Positions 25,422 through 33,826 of a DNA stretch of 64,000 bases are shown piece by piece. How positions within the stretch are numbered: the first letter of the stretch is position 1; each line of letters begins with the position of its first letter. The stretch spans positions 186,001-250,000 of the forward strand of contig JACKNK010000003.1 of assembly GCA_024234955.1 (NCBI GenBank). Reading direction: 5' to 3'. Position numbers and translations under genes: made by a program. The notes under the pieces are model-generated. The model ran no database searches, had not been told where the DNA came from, and saw only the letters and a program-made list of their open reading frames with translations. The DNA comes from Gammaproteobacteria bacterium. GTDB taxonomy: Bacteria > Pseudomonadota > Gammaproteobacteria > JACKNK01.

Positions 25422-26713
25422 GCGAACGTCACCTCGACATCCGCGTACCGGCCATCAATCGCGTCGAAGGCGAAGGCGCACTCGATCTCGTGATTCATGG
25501 GGGACGCATCGAACAACTGGCGTTCCGCATCTTCGAGCCGCCGCGCCTGTTCGAAAAATTACTGGAGGGGCGTGAATACACCGAGGTTCCCGATCTCACC
25601 GCGCGCATCTGCGGCATCTGCCCAGTTGCCTATCAGATGAGCGCCGCGACCGCGATTGAACAAGGTTATGGGGTGACGGTCAGCGCATGGACGGAACGCA
25701 TGCGTCGCGTTCTGTACTGCGGCGAATGGATTCAGAGCCACGCCCTGCACATCCATCTGCTCGCCCTTCCCGACTTTCTCGGTTATGAGAACAGCTTTGC
25801 GATGGCGGCGGATTATCGCCCTCAACTTCGTCGGGGCATGGCGCTCCAACGCCTCGGTAACGACCTGATCGCGCTATTTGGGGGGCGTTCGGTTCATCCT
25901 GTCGGCGCCACCATCGGCGGCTTCTTCAAGGCCCCCGATACCCAACAGGTGTCGGCGCTTTGCGAACGTTTGAGCGCGGCCAGCGACGAGGCCATCGACC
26001 TCGTGCGCTGGCTGGCGAGCATTTCGGTCCCGAAGGACAAGCAAGATTTCGCCAGCGTCGCCCTATCGGATGGTGACAACTATCCGATGTTCGGCGATCG
26101 CCTGACTTCCAATGCCGGTCTGGACATCGACGTCGCCCATTTCGAACAACACGTAATCGAAACCCAAAGCCCGCATTCCACCGCGCTTCACGCCCATCTC
26201 GATGGCAAACCGTATCTGGTTGGCCCCCTTGCGCGTATGAATCTGGCCTATCAGCGACTGCCCTCGGACATCGCTGCCCTGCTCGACGAGCTCGGACCGC
26301 GATTCCCCAGCGACAACATGTTCGACAGCCTGCTCGCACGCGGTATCGAACTGTTATACGCGCTTCATCAGGCAACGGACCTGTTAGGCGATTATGTCGC
26401 CGATTCCCAACCTCGAATAACGCCTGTCCCCCGCGAAGGCCGTGGCATGGCGGCGACCGAAGCGCCGCGCGGCGTGCTTTACCATCGATACGATCTGGGC
26501 ACGGACGGCCTGATAAAAAGCGCCCGTCTTGTACCGCCAACCAGCCAGAATCAAGCTCGCATGGAGCAGGACCTGGCCAATGCCCTGGAAGCGTTCGGGC
26601 TCGACCAGGACCGCGACAGCCTGCGTCACCACGCCGAGACCGTCATCCGCAATTACGATCCCTGCATCTCATGCGCGACGCACTTTCTGCGCCTGAACAT
26701 CGACTCTCGCTGA
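25418..26713 (+). CDS. hydA: Group 3b [NiFe] hydrogenase large (alpha) subunit
   Basis: The 431-residue catalytic subunit has both nickel-ligand motifs: RICGICPVAYQ (about residues 59-69) and DPCISCATHFL (C416, C419). VPAINRVEGEGALDLVIHGGRIE at the N-terminus is typical of group 3. It oxidises H2 or forms it, in exchange with NAD(P)H through beta and gamma. Nine residues (FLRLNIDSR) follow the last His and would be trimmed by a maturation protease. The ATG at 25418 overlaps the delta stop by 4 nt. Confidence 0.95.
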   Translation: MSERHLDIRVPAINRVEGEGALDLVIHGGRIEQLAFRIFEPPRLFEKLLEGREYTEVPDLTARICGICPVAYQMSAATAIEQGYGVTVSAWTERMRRVLYCGEWIQSHALHIHLLALPDFLGYENSFAMAADYRPQLRRGMALQRLGNDLIALFGGRSVHPVGATIGGFFKAPDTQQVSALCERLSAASDEAIDLVRWLASISVPKDKQDFASVALSDGDNYPMFGDRLTSNAGLDIDVAHFEQHVIETQSPHSTALHAHLDGKPYLVGPLARMNLAYQRLPSDIAALLDELGPRFPSDNMFDSLLARGIELLYALHQATDLLGDYVADSQPRITPVPREGRGMAATEAPRGVLYHRYDLGTDGLIKSARLVPPTSQNQARMEQDLANALEAFGLDQDRDSLRHHAETVIRNYDPCISCATHFLRLNIDSR

Positions 26714-27252
26714 CCCTGATCGCGGTCGGTAGCGACGTCGGCGCAGATTCCGTGGCCTGGCGAGTGGCCGAACATCTGGGCCTCGATCATGAACGGTGCC
26801 GCAGTCCGATCACCGAGCTGCCCGGGCTGTTGGCGGGGAGAACCAAGGTTGTCATTCTTGACGCCTTGCTGACCGCGCCCGACGACATTCAGGCCCGGAT
26901 CCTGCAGCTGAATACGATTCAAGCCGCCAATCCAGGCACAGCCACCCACGGTTTCGGTGTCGCCGACACCCTGCGCCTGATCGACGAGTTCGATTACCTG
27001 CCGGCGCAAATCGACCTGATCGGCCTGCCAATTCACGCAAGCCAGACATCGGTCTCAGCGATGCGCATTGAAACCCTCAGCGCACAAGTCCGCGCGCTGA
27101 TCGACGAACGCGACATCAATCGTCAATCACCCCCGCCCCTAACGAAACCGCCGCCGCAATCAACGGCAGATAAGCCACAACCAGAGCGCTCCAAGCGAAG
27201 TCCGGGAAATGGGCGGCAACCGCCGACCACGGTAGCAACCAGAACAGGTTGA
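26671..27252 (+). CDS. [NiFe] hydrogenase maturation protease (HycI/HyaD-like)
   Basis: The first ~150 residues resemble hydrogenase maturation endopeptidases: an opening LIAVGSDVGADSVAWRVAEHL (degenerate form of the GNxxxxDDGxG motif), VVILDAL, and ATHGFGVADTLRLIDEF. Such proteases trim the C-terminus of the large subunit after nickel insertion. The ATG overlaps the alpha gene by 43 nt. The last ~45 residues are Pro/Gln/Arg-rich, look non-folded and lie opposite the end of the wecA-like gene, so the true C-terminus may be functionally near residue 150. No hyp accessory genes are here. Confidence 0.7.
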   Translation: MRDALSAPEHRLSLTLIAVGSDVGADSVAWRVAEHLGLDHERCRSPITELPGLLAGRTKVVILDALLTAPDDIQARILQLNTIQAANPGTATHGFGVADTLRLIDEFDYLPAQIDLIGLPIHASQTSVSAMRIETLSAQVRALIDERDINRQSPPPLTKPPPQSTADKPQPERSKRSPGNGRQPPTTVATRTG

Positions 27253-28192
27253 TCGCCGCGACCGTCATACTCACGCCCCGATGTGCTCGGGCACGAGCGC
27301 GATCGGGCGTCACCCCCGCACGCTGCAAGCGCGCGCCCCAGAGCCTGGAGCCGCGCTGATACGCATGGCTGCGGTGCGCCTGATGCACGCGCTGACGCCG
27401 AATCACGCGCCGCAGCAAGGTCCAACTCGCATCCACCATGAACACGCCAGGCAGAATCAGTGCGGCAATCGGATCCACCCCAAATCGATTCGTGGCGTCG
27501 AGCAACATAACCCCCAGTGCCAAACCCAGAAAACCGCTGGCCGCATCGCCCATGAACACCTTCGCGGGAGACCAGTTCCAGACCAGAAAACCGGCGCAAC
27601 CCGCGATCAGAATCAAGGGCCATACCATTGCGGCAGTGACGTTGCCATCGATCGCCAGGACCACCAAGACCAGACCGAGCAGGACGGTAACGACCTCGAT
27701 CCCGGCGATGCCATCGATACCGTCCATGAAGTTGAACAGATTGATCAGCCAGATCAGCGCTACTGCGAGCAGCATCGTTGCGATCGCGTGCGGCAGCGTA
27801 CCGAGCAACGGCATCATCAAGGACGGCCAACCCAGGGCGTACAAGGCCAGCACGGCGGCGCCCGCATGCACCGCCAGCCTTGCCGGGGGTGGGATATGAC
27901 CTCGGTCATCGGCAAATCCGACTGCCGCCAACAGGGTGAATGCCAGCAACCAGACGATGAAGTGATCCGGCACCGGAAGCGGCAACCCACCAAACGCGGC
28001 CATCAATCCCAGGATCAGAAAACCGATGTAAATGCCCAAGCCACCGCCACGCGGCGTGGCCTGACTGTGTGAACTGCGCGCATTCGGCTCGTCGATCATG
28101 CGCAGACGCCGTGCATTCCGGCGCACCCATTCGGCAAGCCCCAAACCCAACGCGAACGCCACGACCAGGGCGAAGATCAGCGCACCCAGCAT
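27116..28192 (-). CDS. WecA/MraY-family sugar-phosphate transferase
   Basis: The 358-residue polytopic protein has the motifs of polyprenyl-phosphate HexNAc-1-phosphate transferases: ARSSHSQATPRGGGLGIYIGF, LLAAVGFADDRG, NLFNFMDGIDGIAG and KVFMGDAASGFLGLALG, with HRSHAYQR at a cytoplasmic loop. It starts a lipid-linked surface glycan (O-antigen, like WbpL or WecA) at the inner membrane. It is the last gene of a minus-strand cluster with wbpM-like and oxygenase genes. Its 3' end overlaps the convergent protease gene by 137 bp. Confidence 0.88.
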   Translation of the reverse strand: MLGALIFALVVAFALGLGLAEWVRRNARRLRMIDEPNARSSHSQATPRGGGLGIYIGFLILGLMAAFGGLPLPVPDHFIVWLLAFTLLAAVGFADDRGHIPPPARLAVHAGAAVLALYALGWPSLMMPLLGTLPHAIATMLLAVALIWLINLFNFMDGIDGIAGIEVVTVLLGLVLVVLAIDGNVTAAMVWPLILIAGCAGFLVWNWSPAKVFMGDAASGFLGLALGVMLLDATNRFGVDPIAALILPGVFMVDASWTLLRRVIRRQRVHQAHRSHAYQRGSRLWGARLQRAGVTPDRARARAHRGVSMTVAAINLFWLLPWSAVAAHFPDFAWSALVVAYLPLIAAAVSLGAGVIDD

Positions 28193-28196
28193 GAAA

Positions 28197-29237
28197 TCAG
28201 ACTCCGAGTCGCTGGAACCAGCGTCCTACCGCCTGGCTGAGCGCTTCGGAGCGTTCCGGGTTACGCAGACTGGCCAACAACGGGCCACGCATTCCGGGCA
28301 GATAACTCAGATCGAACATCGCCTCATCGAACAGTTCCTGTCCGAGACGGTTGTCTGCCAGCGCAGCGAGAAACAGAGCGCGAATCTCATCGTCGAGCAA
28401 GCATTCCCAGACGCGATTGACGATCGCCGCCAGGACCTCAGAATGCGTCGCATAGGGGCCGGCCAGGAGCGTGCGGACTGCCGCGTCCCGAACCCCGGGC
28501 GATACAGACAAAGACAGTCCGCGCAACAATGTGGCCGCTTCCTCGGCACCGGTCGCGGAAGCCAACCGTGCCGCCAGCGCACGGGCGATCGCAACCGGTG
28601 TCACCTGGTTTTCCAGACACGCGCACAGGGGGCCCAGCGGTTCGACCGGCAGGGTCTCGATCGCCGAGGCGACGTGTGCCGCATTATCGTCTTCGTCCAG
28701 GCGCGCGACGACGTCGGCAATCCCCTGCATGCCGATGAAACGCCAGCCGTCAAAGCCGTGCCGACCAGCAAAGTAGTCGCGGGCATTCTCGTAATAACGC
28801 GACCCGGGATTGCCGAGCAGTTTCGAGGCCAGCGCATGAAACATCGCCAAGCGCTCCTGACTCGGCGAGAACGCATGTGGGTTGTCCGGCATCGAATCGC
28901 CCTCGACCGCATCCGGGGCTCGCGACAGCTGCTCGGCGACATGGCGGATAAAGTCGTCGCGCACGGCCGGCTCAATCAAACCTTGTTCATCCAGGCTGAG
29001 CTTGAAAAACCACACGCTCGGGCGATCGCGCGATTCCGGCGACCAGAACAGGATGCCCAACCAGGCCTTGCGCAGCAGCGGGTAAGGATAGGCGGCCTGC
29101 CCGGCCTCGAAGGCCAGCACCTCGCCCCGTCCCAGCGGTTGAACGCGTCGCCCCATCTCGAACCAAACGGCTTCGACACCAAGATTCTTCAGAAGACCGC
29201 CGATACTGACGTCGAGCGATTTCATGGTTTCAGTCAT
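28197..29237 (-). CDS. DUF3549 family protein
   Basis: The 346-residue protein opens MTETMKSLDVSIGGLLKNLGVEAVWFEMGRRV and continues with WFFKLSLDEQGLIEPAVRDDF and AFSPSQERLAMFHALASKLLG, which I recognise as the DUF3549 pattern of gammaproteobacteria. The second half is helical and repeat-like (AARLASATGAEEAATLLRG, AAVRTLLAGPYATHSEVLAAI). Function unknown. The start overlaps the upstream oxygenase gene by 8 nt, and its stop lies 4 nt before the wecA-like start. Confidence 0.75.
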   Translation of the reverse strand: MTETMKSLDVSIGGLLKNLGVEAVWFEMGRRVQPLGRGEVLAFEAGQAAYPYPLLRKAWLGILFWSPESRDRPSVWFFKLSLDEQGLIEPAVRDDFIRHVAEQLSRAPDAVEGDSMPDNPHAFSPSQERLAMFHALASKLLGNPGSRYYENARDYFAGRHGFDGWRFIGMQGIADVVARLDEDDNAAHVASAIETLPVEPLGPLCACLENQVTPVAIARALAARLASATGAEEAATLLRGLSLSVSPGVRDAAVRTLLAGPYATHSEVLAAIVNRVWECLLDDEIRALFLAALADNRLGQELFDEAMFDLSYLPGMRGPLLASLRNPERSEALSQAVGRWFQRLGV

Positions 29238-29748
29238 AAGAAAACTCGCCGCCGTCTTGGGGCCCGAAGTTCATCGCCAGGGAAAGTCGCATACCGGCAC
29301 CACGGTGCGGCTCGACTTCGTGGGGGAGATCGGGCGGGAAGAACACAAACTGGCCGGCCTGAGGAACGACCCGATCGACATGATCCTGATCGTGAATGAT
29401 GAGATCGCCGCACTGATCCGGTGCGGTCACGTAGTACACACCGGATAACAGTTCATCGGTGTCATCGTGGCTATGAATCAGCGTGCGCTGTCCGGGGTGC
29501 GTCTCATTGAACCAGAAACCGACACGCAGATCGTTACGCCCGACCAACTGCCTGGCGTGATCGAGCGCTGCGCTCAACACCGGCTCGATCTCGGGAATCC
29601 GTTCACGCGCGACATAACGGTTTTCCCAACGGCCTTCAAACAGGTGGCTGCGGCGAACATCCGGGGAATCGCGCAAGCCCAGGTAAGCTTTCAACAGAGC
29701 GACATTGATGTCCGCTGCGGCCGCTACCGCTGGAATCACCGTCCGCAT
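29230..29748 (-). CDS. Putative Fe(II)/2-oxoglutarate oxygenase-like protein
   Basis: The 172-residue protein has a double-stranded beta-helix pattern: HSHDDTDELLSGVYYVTAP, then CGDLIIHDQ, FVFFPPDLPHEVEPH and an Arg in GAGMRLSLAMNFGPQ. The LSGVYYV block resembles the family of putative 2OG-Fe(II) oxygenases (2OG-FeII_Oxy_5). The His/Asp of HSHDD and the His of PHEVEPH are the likely metal ligands. Substrate unknown. It lies directly after a TauD/TfdA-like gene (4 nt gap) and before DUF3549. Confidence 0.65.
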   Translation of the reverse strand: MRTVIPAVAAAADINVALLKAYLGLRDSPDVRRSHLFEGRWENRYVARERIPEIEPVLSAALDHARQLVGRNDLRVGFWFNETHPGQRTLIHSHDDTDELLSGVYYVTAPDQCGDLIIHDQDHVDRVVPQAGQFVFFPPDLPHEVEPHRGAGMRLSLAMNFGPQDGGEFSYD

Positions 29749-29751
29749 CGA

Positions 29752-30633
29752 TCACGTCCGGATACGATCGTAATAGCGTCCGCGATACACCAGCCGAGGT
29801 GCGCTTGGGTTATCCCGGAATGCCGTCCGGGTATGCAATACATTGTTGCAAAGCAGCCCCCATCCGGCCTCGAGTCGCGCCCGGTAGATGAACGGCGAAT
29901 CCGACGCCATGAACTCCCTCAAAAACGCCACCGCCGCCAAGGTATCGGGATCATCGCGCCAGATCACATTCCGTTTGCGCTCGGTGTAGTCCATGAGAAG
30001 ACTGCCGTCGGACGCCGTTGAAAATACCGAGGTGCTGCGTTCCGGGCGAATCGTCACCCCATTCTGGATATTGGCCGGTGTGGTGAGGCTGTTGGGGTGA
30101 CATAACGCGCGCGCCCAATCGGGATTCGCATCGCGCAGCACGATGTACGCGATATCCGGATCAAGCAATGCATTCTCCCCCCCTTCTGCGGCCGGACGGA
30201 CGCAATGCAGCACCATAGATTCGATCTTCCGATCCGGGGCGTTGTAATAGCCATCGGTATGCCAATTCAATGCCTTGTCGGTATAAGGCACGTAATCGCC
30301 ACTGCCGGGTCCTGCCCCTTCGATGACCCGCAATGCAGTCATCGCATCCTCGTCCGCCCCGAGATTCGGATCGAGACGATGCAAGCCGAACTGTGCACCA
30401 AGCTGACGAGGAACCTCACTGCCCGCTTCCGGCGTTGCCGGCCCCGCGTAGATCGCCATATTCGTGCGCGCCACCGCCCGGGTAAGTGCATTGCGCTCGG
30501 CCAGACTCAAAGACGTGGGATCGGAAACCTCGACCACCAATTCATCCGCTGACCCTGGCATGTTGTGGAGTTTACGATCCCGCCATTTCTGATATTCGTG
30601 GTCAGAATCGCCCGGGAAGCACGGGAAACTCAT
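29752..30633 (-). CDS. TauD/TfdA-family dioxygenase
   Basis: The 293-residue protein carries the TauD/TfdA metal motif in LNWHTDGYYN, the distal His in NNVLHTRTAFRD and the 2-oxoglutarate-binding Arg nearby (RLVYRGRYYD). Between them lie the family segments HCVRPAAEGGENALLDPDIAY and RNVIWRDDPDT. The family hydroxylates small organic acids, sulfonates or amino acid side chains. Nothing here fixes the substrate. It sits 6 nt after the wbpM-like stop, so it may modify a metabolite used in surface glycan synthesis; that is an inference. Confidence 0.8.
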   Translation of the reverse strand: MSFPCFPGDSDHEYQKWRDRKLHNMPGSADELVVEVSDPTSLSLAERNALTRAVARTNMAIYAGPATPEAGSEVPRQLGAQFGLHRLDPNLGADEDAMTALRVIEGAGPGSGDYVPYTDKALNWHTDGYYNAPDRKIESMVLHCVRPAAEGGENALLDPDIAYIVLRDANPDWARALCHPNSLTTPANIQNGVTIRPERSTSVFSTASDGSLLMDYTERKRNVIWRDDPDTLAAVAFLREFMASDSPFIYRARLEAGWGLLCNNVLHTRTAFRDNPSAPRLVYRGRYYDRIRT

Positions 30634-30639
30634 CGTGAT

Positions 30640-32538
30640 TCAGAAAGCGTTGCGCGTGCGAGAGGAAGCATGCAGCGGAATCACATCGGCTGTCGTTGGC
30701 TGCAAAGCGCTACTTGGGGAGGACTCAGGAACGAGGTCTGCAAGAATGTCGCAGAGCGTTGCCTCATCGAAGCGGTCACAGGCCATCTCCATATCGCGCA
30801 TACGCTTGTCCAGGTAATTCCAGTCCACTTCGCGAAATCTCGCGAGCAATATGCGCTCGTGCGGTGTGGGCGCAAGCGGCTCCTGGTCGTGGACGAGTTC
30901 TTCGTACAGCTTTTCACCTGGCCGCAGACCAACATACGATATTTCCACGTCATCACCCGGTTTCTTGCCGGACAATCGGATCATCTGTTCCGCCAGATAA
31001 CTGATCTTGATCGGCTCCCCCATGTCGAGAACGAAGATTTCGCCACCTCGCCCATTGACTGCTGCCTGCATGATCAACTGTGATGCCTCAGGAATGGTCA
31101 TGAAATAGCGGGTGACGTCGCGATGCGTCACGGTGACTGGCCCACCCTCAGCAATCTGCTTCTTAAACAAGGGCACCACGCTTCCCGCCGATCCCAGCAC
31201 ATTTCCAAAGCGCACCGTGATGAAATCCGTCCGGGAATGTCGATTGAAGTTCTGGCTAAAAATCTCACCGATCCGTTTGGTGGTACCCATTACATTCGTC
31301 GGATTGACCGCCTTATCGGTTGAAATGAGCACAAACGACTCAACCGCGTGACGATCTGCTGCCAAGGCGACACGCTGAGTGCCGATAACATTGTTGAAGA
31401 CCGCCTCACGAACCTGACTCTGCAACATTGGCACATGCTTGTACGCAGCGGCATGGAACACGACGTTCGGCTTGTGATCGGAAAACAGTTTTTCAACAGC
31501 TGATGTATCCGTGACATCGACTAAACGGACATGCAAGGGCAACGCCGGGAACCTTGCACGAAGTTCCATTTCGATCGAATAAAGATTGAATTCGCTGCGA
31601 TCTGCAACGATCAGCGAAGATGGTCCGAGGTGGCTGATCTGACGACATAACTCAGAACCAATGGACCCCCCCCCACCGGTCACAAGAACGGATTTGTCTT
31701 TCAGACCCTGGGAAATGGCGCCCCAGTCCAAGGTCACTTGAGCTCGTCCCAGCAAATCCTCGATCGATACTTCCCGAAGCTCACTGACGCTGGTTTTCCC
31801 TGACAACAAATCATCAAGTCGAGGCGTAATTCGGAACGGCACACCACTGCGCTCACATTCCTCAATTATCCGGCGAACCCCGGCCGCGTCTGCCGAAGGC
31901 AATGCAATCAGGATCACGTCGATTGAAAAACGATTTACGACATCAACTATGTTGTTGCTCGTGCCAACGACACGGACCCCGTGGATCTCCTTACCCAGCT
32001 TGGCTCTATCGTCATCCACAAAAGCAACGGGCAGATAGCGCCGATTGACATGCCGGAACAAGTCGCGCACCAGCATCTCGCCAGCACGACCTGCCCCCAC
32101 GATGAGGACCTGTTCACCAGTCTGGGGACGAAAGTTATGGTCCTTCGCTAGCCGATAAATAAGCCGTGGAACCCCGAGAAAACCGATCAGCAAAATCGCG
32201 AACAACGGGAACACCGATCGAGGTATCCCTTCCATCCGCGTCGCCATGAACAACACGGCAGTAGAAACCAGCACACCCAGGATAACTGCCTGACCAATGC
32301 GTAACAGGTCTGGAACGGAAGCGAATCGCCATACCCCGCGATAAAGTCCCAACATGAAGAAGGCAGCGCCATGTATGACCAACAACAATGGCAAAGTCCG
32401 AAGTGCAATCAAAACGGACTCGTCAGGAATTGATCCTAAATTGAACCTGAGCCAGAACGCACAGCCCCACGCTGCCGCGATCATGATCAGGTCATGAACG
32501 AACGCCGTAAGCGGCGAACGCACGAAGGACCACCACAT
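30640..32538 (-). CDS. WbpM/CapD-family nucleotide-sugar 4,6-dehydratase
   Basis: The 632-residue protein has four to five N-terminal membrane helices, a first Rossmann domain with LIVGAGRAGEMLVRDL, and a C-terminal extended-SDR domain with LVTGGGGSIGSELCRQI. It has the WbpM-type catalytic segment STDKAVNPTNVMGTTKR (Met in place of the usual Tyr) and RPGEKLYEELV. It removes water from UDP-GlcNAc to make a 4-keto-6-deoxy sugar for O-antigen or capsule. First gene of the minus-strand cluster reaching to 27116. Confidence 0.92.
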   Translation of the reverse strand: MWWSFVRSPLTAFVHDLIMIAAAWGCAFWLRFNLGSIPDESVLIALRTLPLLLVIHGAAFFMLGLYRGVWRFASVPDLLRIGQAVILGVLVSTAVLFMATRMEGIPRSVFPLFAILLIGFLGVPRLIYRLAKDHNFRPQTGEQVLIVGAGRAGEMLVRDLFRHVNRRYLPVAFVDDDRAKLGKEIHGVRVVGTSNNIVDVVNRFSIDVILIALPSADAAGVRRIIEECERSGVPFRITPRLDDLLSGKTSVSELREVSIEDLLGRAQVTLDWGAISQGLKDKSVLVTGGGGSIGSELCRQISHLGPSSLIVADRSEFNLYSIEMELRARFPALPLHVRLVDVTDTSAVEKLFSDHKPNVVFHAAAYKHVPMLQSQVREAVFNNVIGTQRVALAADRHAVESFVLISTDKAVNPTNVMGTTKRIGEIFSQNFNRHSRTDFITVRFGNVLGSAGSVVPLFKKQIAEGGPVTVTHRDVTRYFMTIPEASQLIMQAAVNGRGGEIFVLDMGEPIKISYLAEQMIRLSGKKPGDDVEISYVGLRPGEKLYEELVHDQEPLAPTPHERILLARFREVDWNYLDKRMRDMEMACDRFDEATLCDILADLVPESSPSSALQPTTADVIPLHASSRTRNAF

Positions 32539-32574
32539 CAGCGGACATCCCCGTCGGCAGTGAATGCCATGCCT

Positions 32575-33000
32575 TCAATCCTCATCGACATCATCCGCAT
32601 CTATTTGCCCACTCATGCGTCGCCGCAAGTGCGACCAACTCATGCCGATAGCCAGAACCAAAGCAACCAACGCGACAGCAATCCACGCCAATTCACTCGG
32701 ATTATCGAGGTTCAGCATCTGGTAATCGAACATGACCCAGATCAGGGCGCCGAACACACCGAGAGCAAGCATCATCCCGATGCTACCCAATGAACGTAAT
32801 GTCGCCCGCAGGTAGATTACCCAACCGATCAGCAAACCGATGCCAATCAACGTAAGCAGGGACAGCGGCCAGTTTTCGTGGTGTCGCAAAACCAAATGCG
32901 AGAAAGAATAGCCAGATGGGTTGTACGTCGATGCCACGAGCAATAACGCAAACAGCGCACGCAGGAAGAAACCACCCCAGGATAAAGATCGCGTCGCCAA
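32575..33000 (-). CDS. DUF6524-like membrane protein, TTG start
   Basis: The 141-residue protein has four hydrophobic helices (about 10-24, 44-64, 73-92 and 101-122) and a charged tail RRRMSGQIDADDVDED. The N-terminus (SWGGFFLRALFALLLVASTYNPSGYSF) is like a family of small bacterial membrane proteins of unknown function (DUF6524). The only in-frame start is a TTG at 33000, with AAGAGAG 9 nt upstream and a stop just before. It stands alone between adk and the wbpM-like gene. Confidence 0.65.
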   Translation of the reverse strand: MATRSLSWGGFFLRALFALLLVASTYNPSGYSFSHLVLRHHENWPLSLLTLIGIGLLIGWVIYLRATLRSLGSIGMMLALGVFGALIWVMFDYQMLNLDNPSELAWIAVALVALVLAIGMSWSHLRRRMSGQIDADDVDED

Positions 33001-33145
33001 ACGGAATTCTCTCTTAAAGATGCCCTACCACCCTGGTTTCGGGAAAGCTCCACCGGACACAGATGGCCCCACCAGGACATTACAAGACGACGAATGCTAA
33101 CACAGCGCCCTATATGGCCCGAGCGAGCTCAATCACGAACCGCGA

Positions 33146-33802
33146 TCAATCACCAAGTCCTGCGTAAATCAGGTCGCGGATCTCGTTTACCTTGCCGATC
33201 CCGTTGACCTTGACGTACTTCGGCGCCCGATTTTCCCCGCTATTCGAAAACGCCGTATAGAACTGAACTAGAGGCTCCGACTGATCGTGATACACCTTGA
33301 GCCGAGCCTTCACGGTTTCTTCCCGATCATCGTCGCGCTGAATAAGTTCTTCGCCGGTCTCGTCGTCCTTGTCGGCAACCTTGGGCGGATTGAACACCAC
33401 ATGGTACGTACGCCCGGATGCCAGATGCACACGACGCCCTGACATGCGCTTGATGATCTCCGCATCCGGGACATCGATCTCGACCACCGCATCAATCGGC
33501 ACGCCAGCGGCCTTCAACGCCTCTGCCTGCGGGATGGTGCGCGGGAAACCGTCGAACAGATAACCGTCCTTGCAGTCATCCTCTTTGATGCGCTCGCTGA
33601 CCATACCCATGATGATGTCGTCGGAGACCAGACCGCCCTCATCCATGATCTTCTTCGCGGCAATACCCAAGTCGGTGCCTGCTTTGACATGAGCGCGAAG
33701 CATGTCACCGGTAGAGATCTGCGGGATGTTGTACTTGTCCTTGATGAAATTGGCCTGGGTGCCTTTACCCGCACCGGGACCGCCAAGCAGAATAACGCGC
33801 AT
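33146..33802 (-). CDS. adk: Adenylate kinase
   Basis: The 218-residue protein is a normal long-type adenylate kinase. The P-loop is LLGGPGAGKGTQANFI, the NMP-binding region QISTGDMLRAHV, then DGFPRTIPQAEAL, GRRVHLASGRTYHVVFNPP with the LID and RDDDREETVKARL. The LID has no zinc cysteines. It interconverts ATP, ADP and AMP. ATG 33802 follows AGGAGAG and is preferred to a start 21 nt upstream. Confidence 0.96.
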   Translation of the reverse strand: MRVILLGGPGAGKGTQANFIKDKYNIPQISTGDMLRAHVKAGTDLGIAAKKIMDEGGLVSDDIIMGMVSERIKEDDCKDGYLFDGFPRTIPQAEALKAAGVPIDAVVEIDVPDAEIIKRMSGRRVHLASGRTYHVVFNPPKVADKDDETGEELIQRDDDREETVKARLKVYHDQSEPLVQFYTAFSNSGENRAPKYVKVNGIGKVNEIRDLIYAGLGD

Positions 33803-33826
33803 CTTCTCTCTCCTCGTAATCAAATC

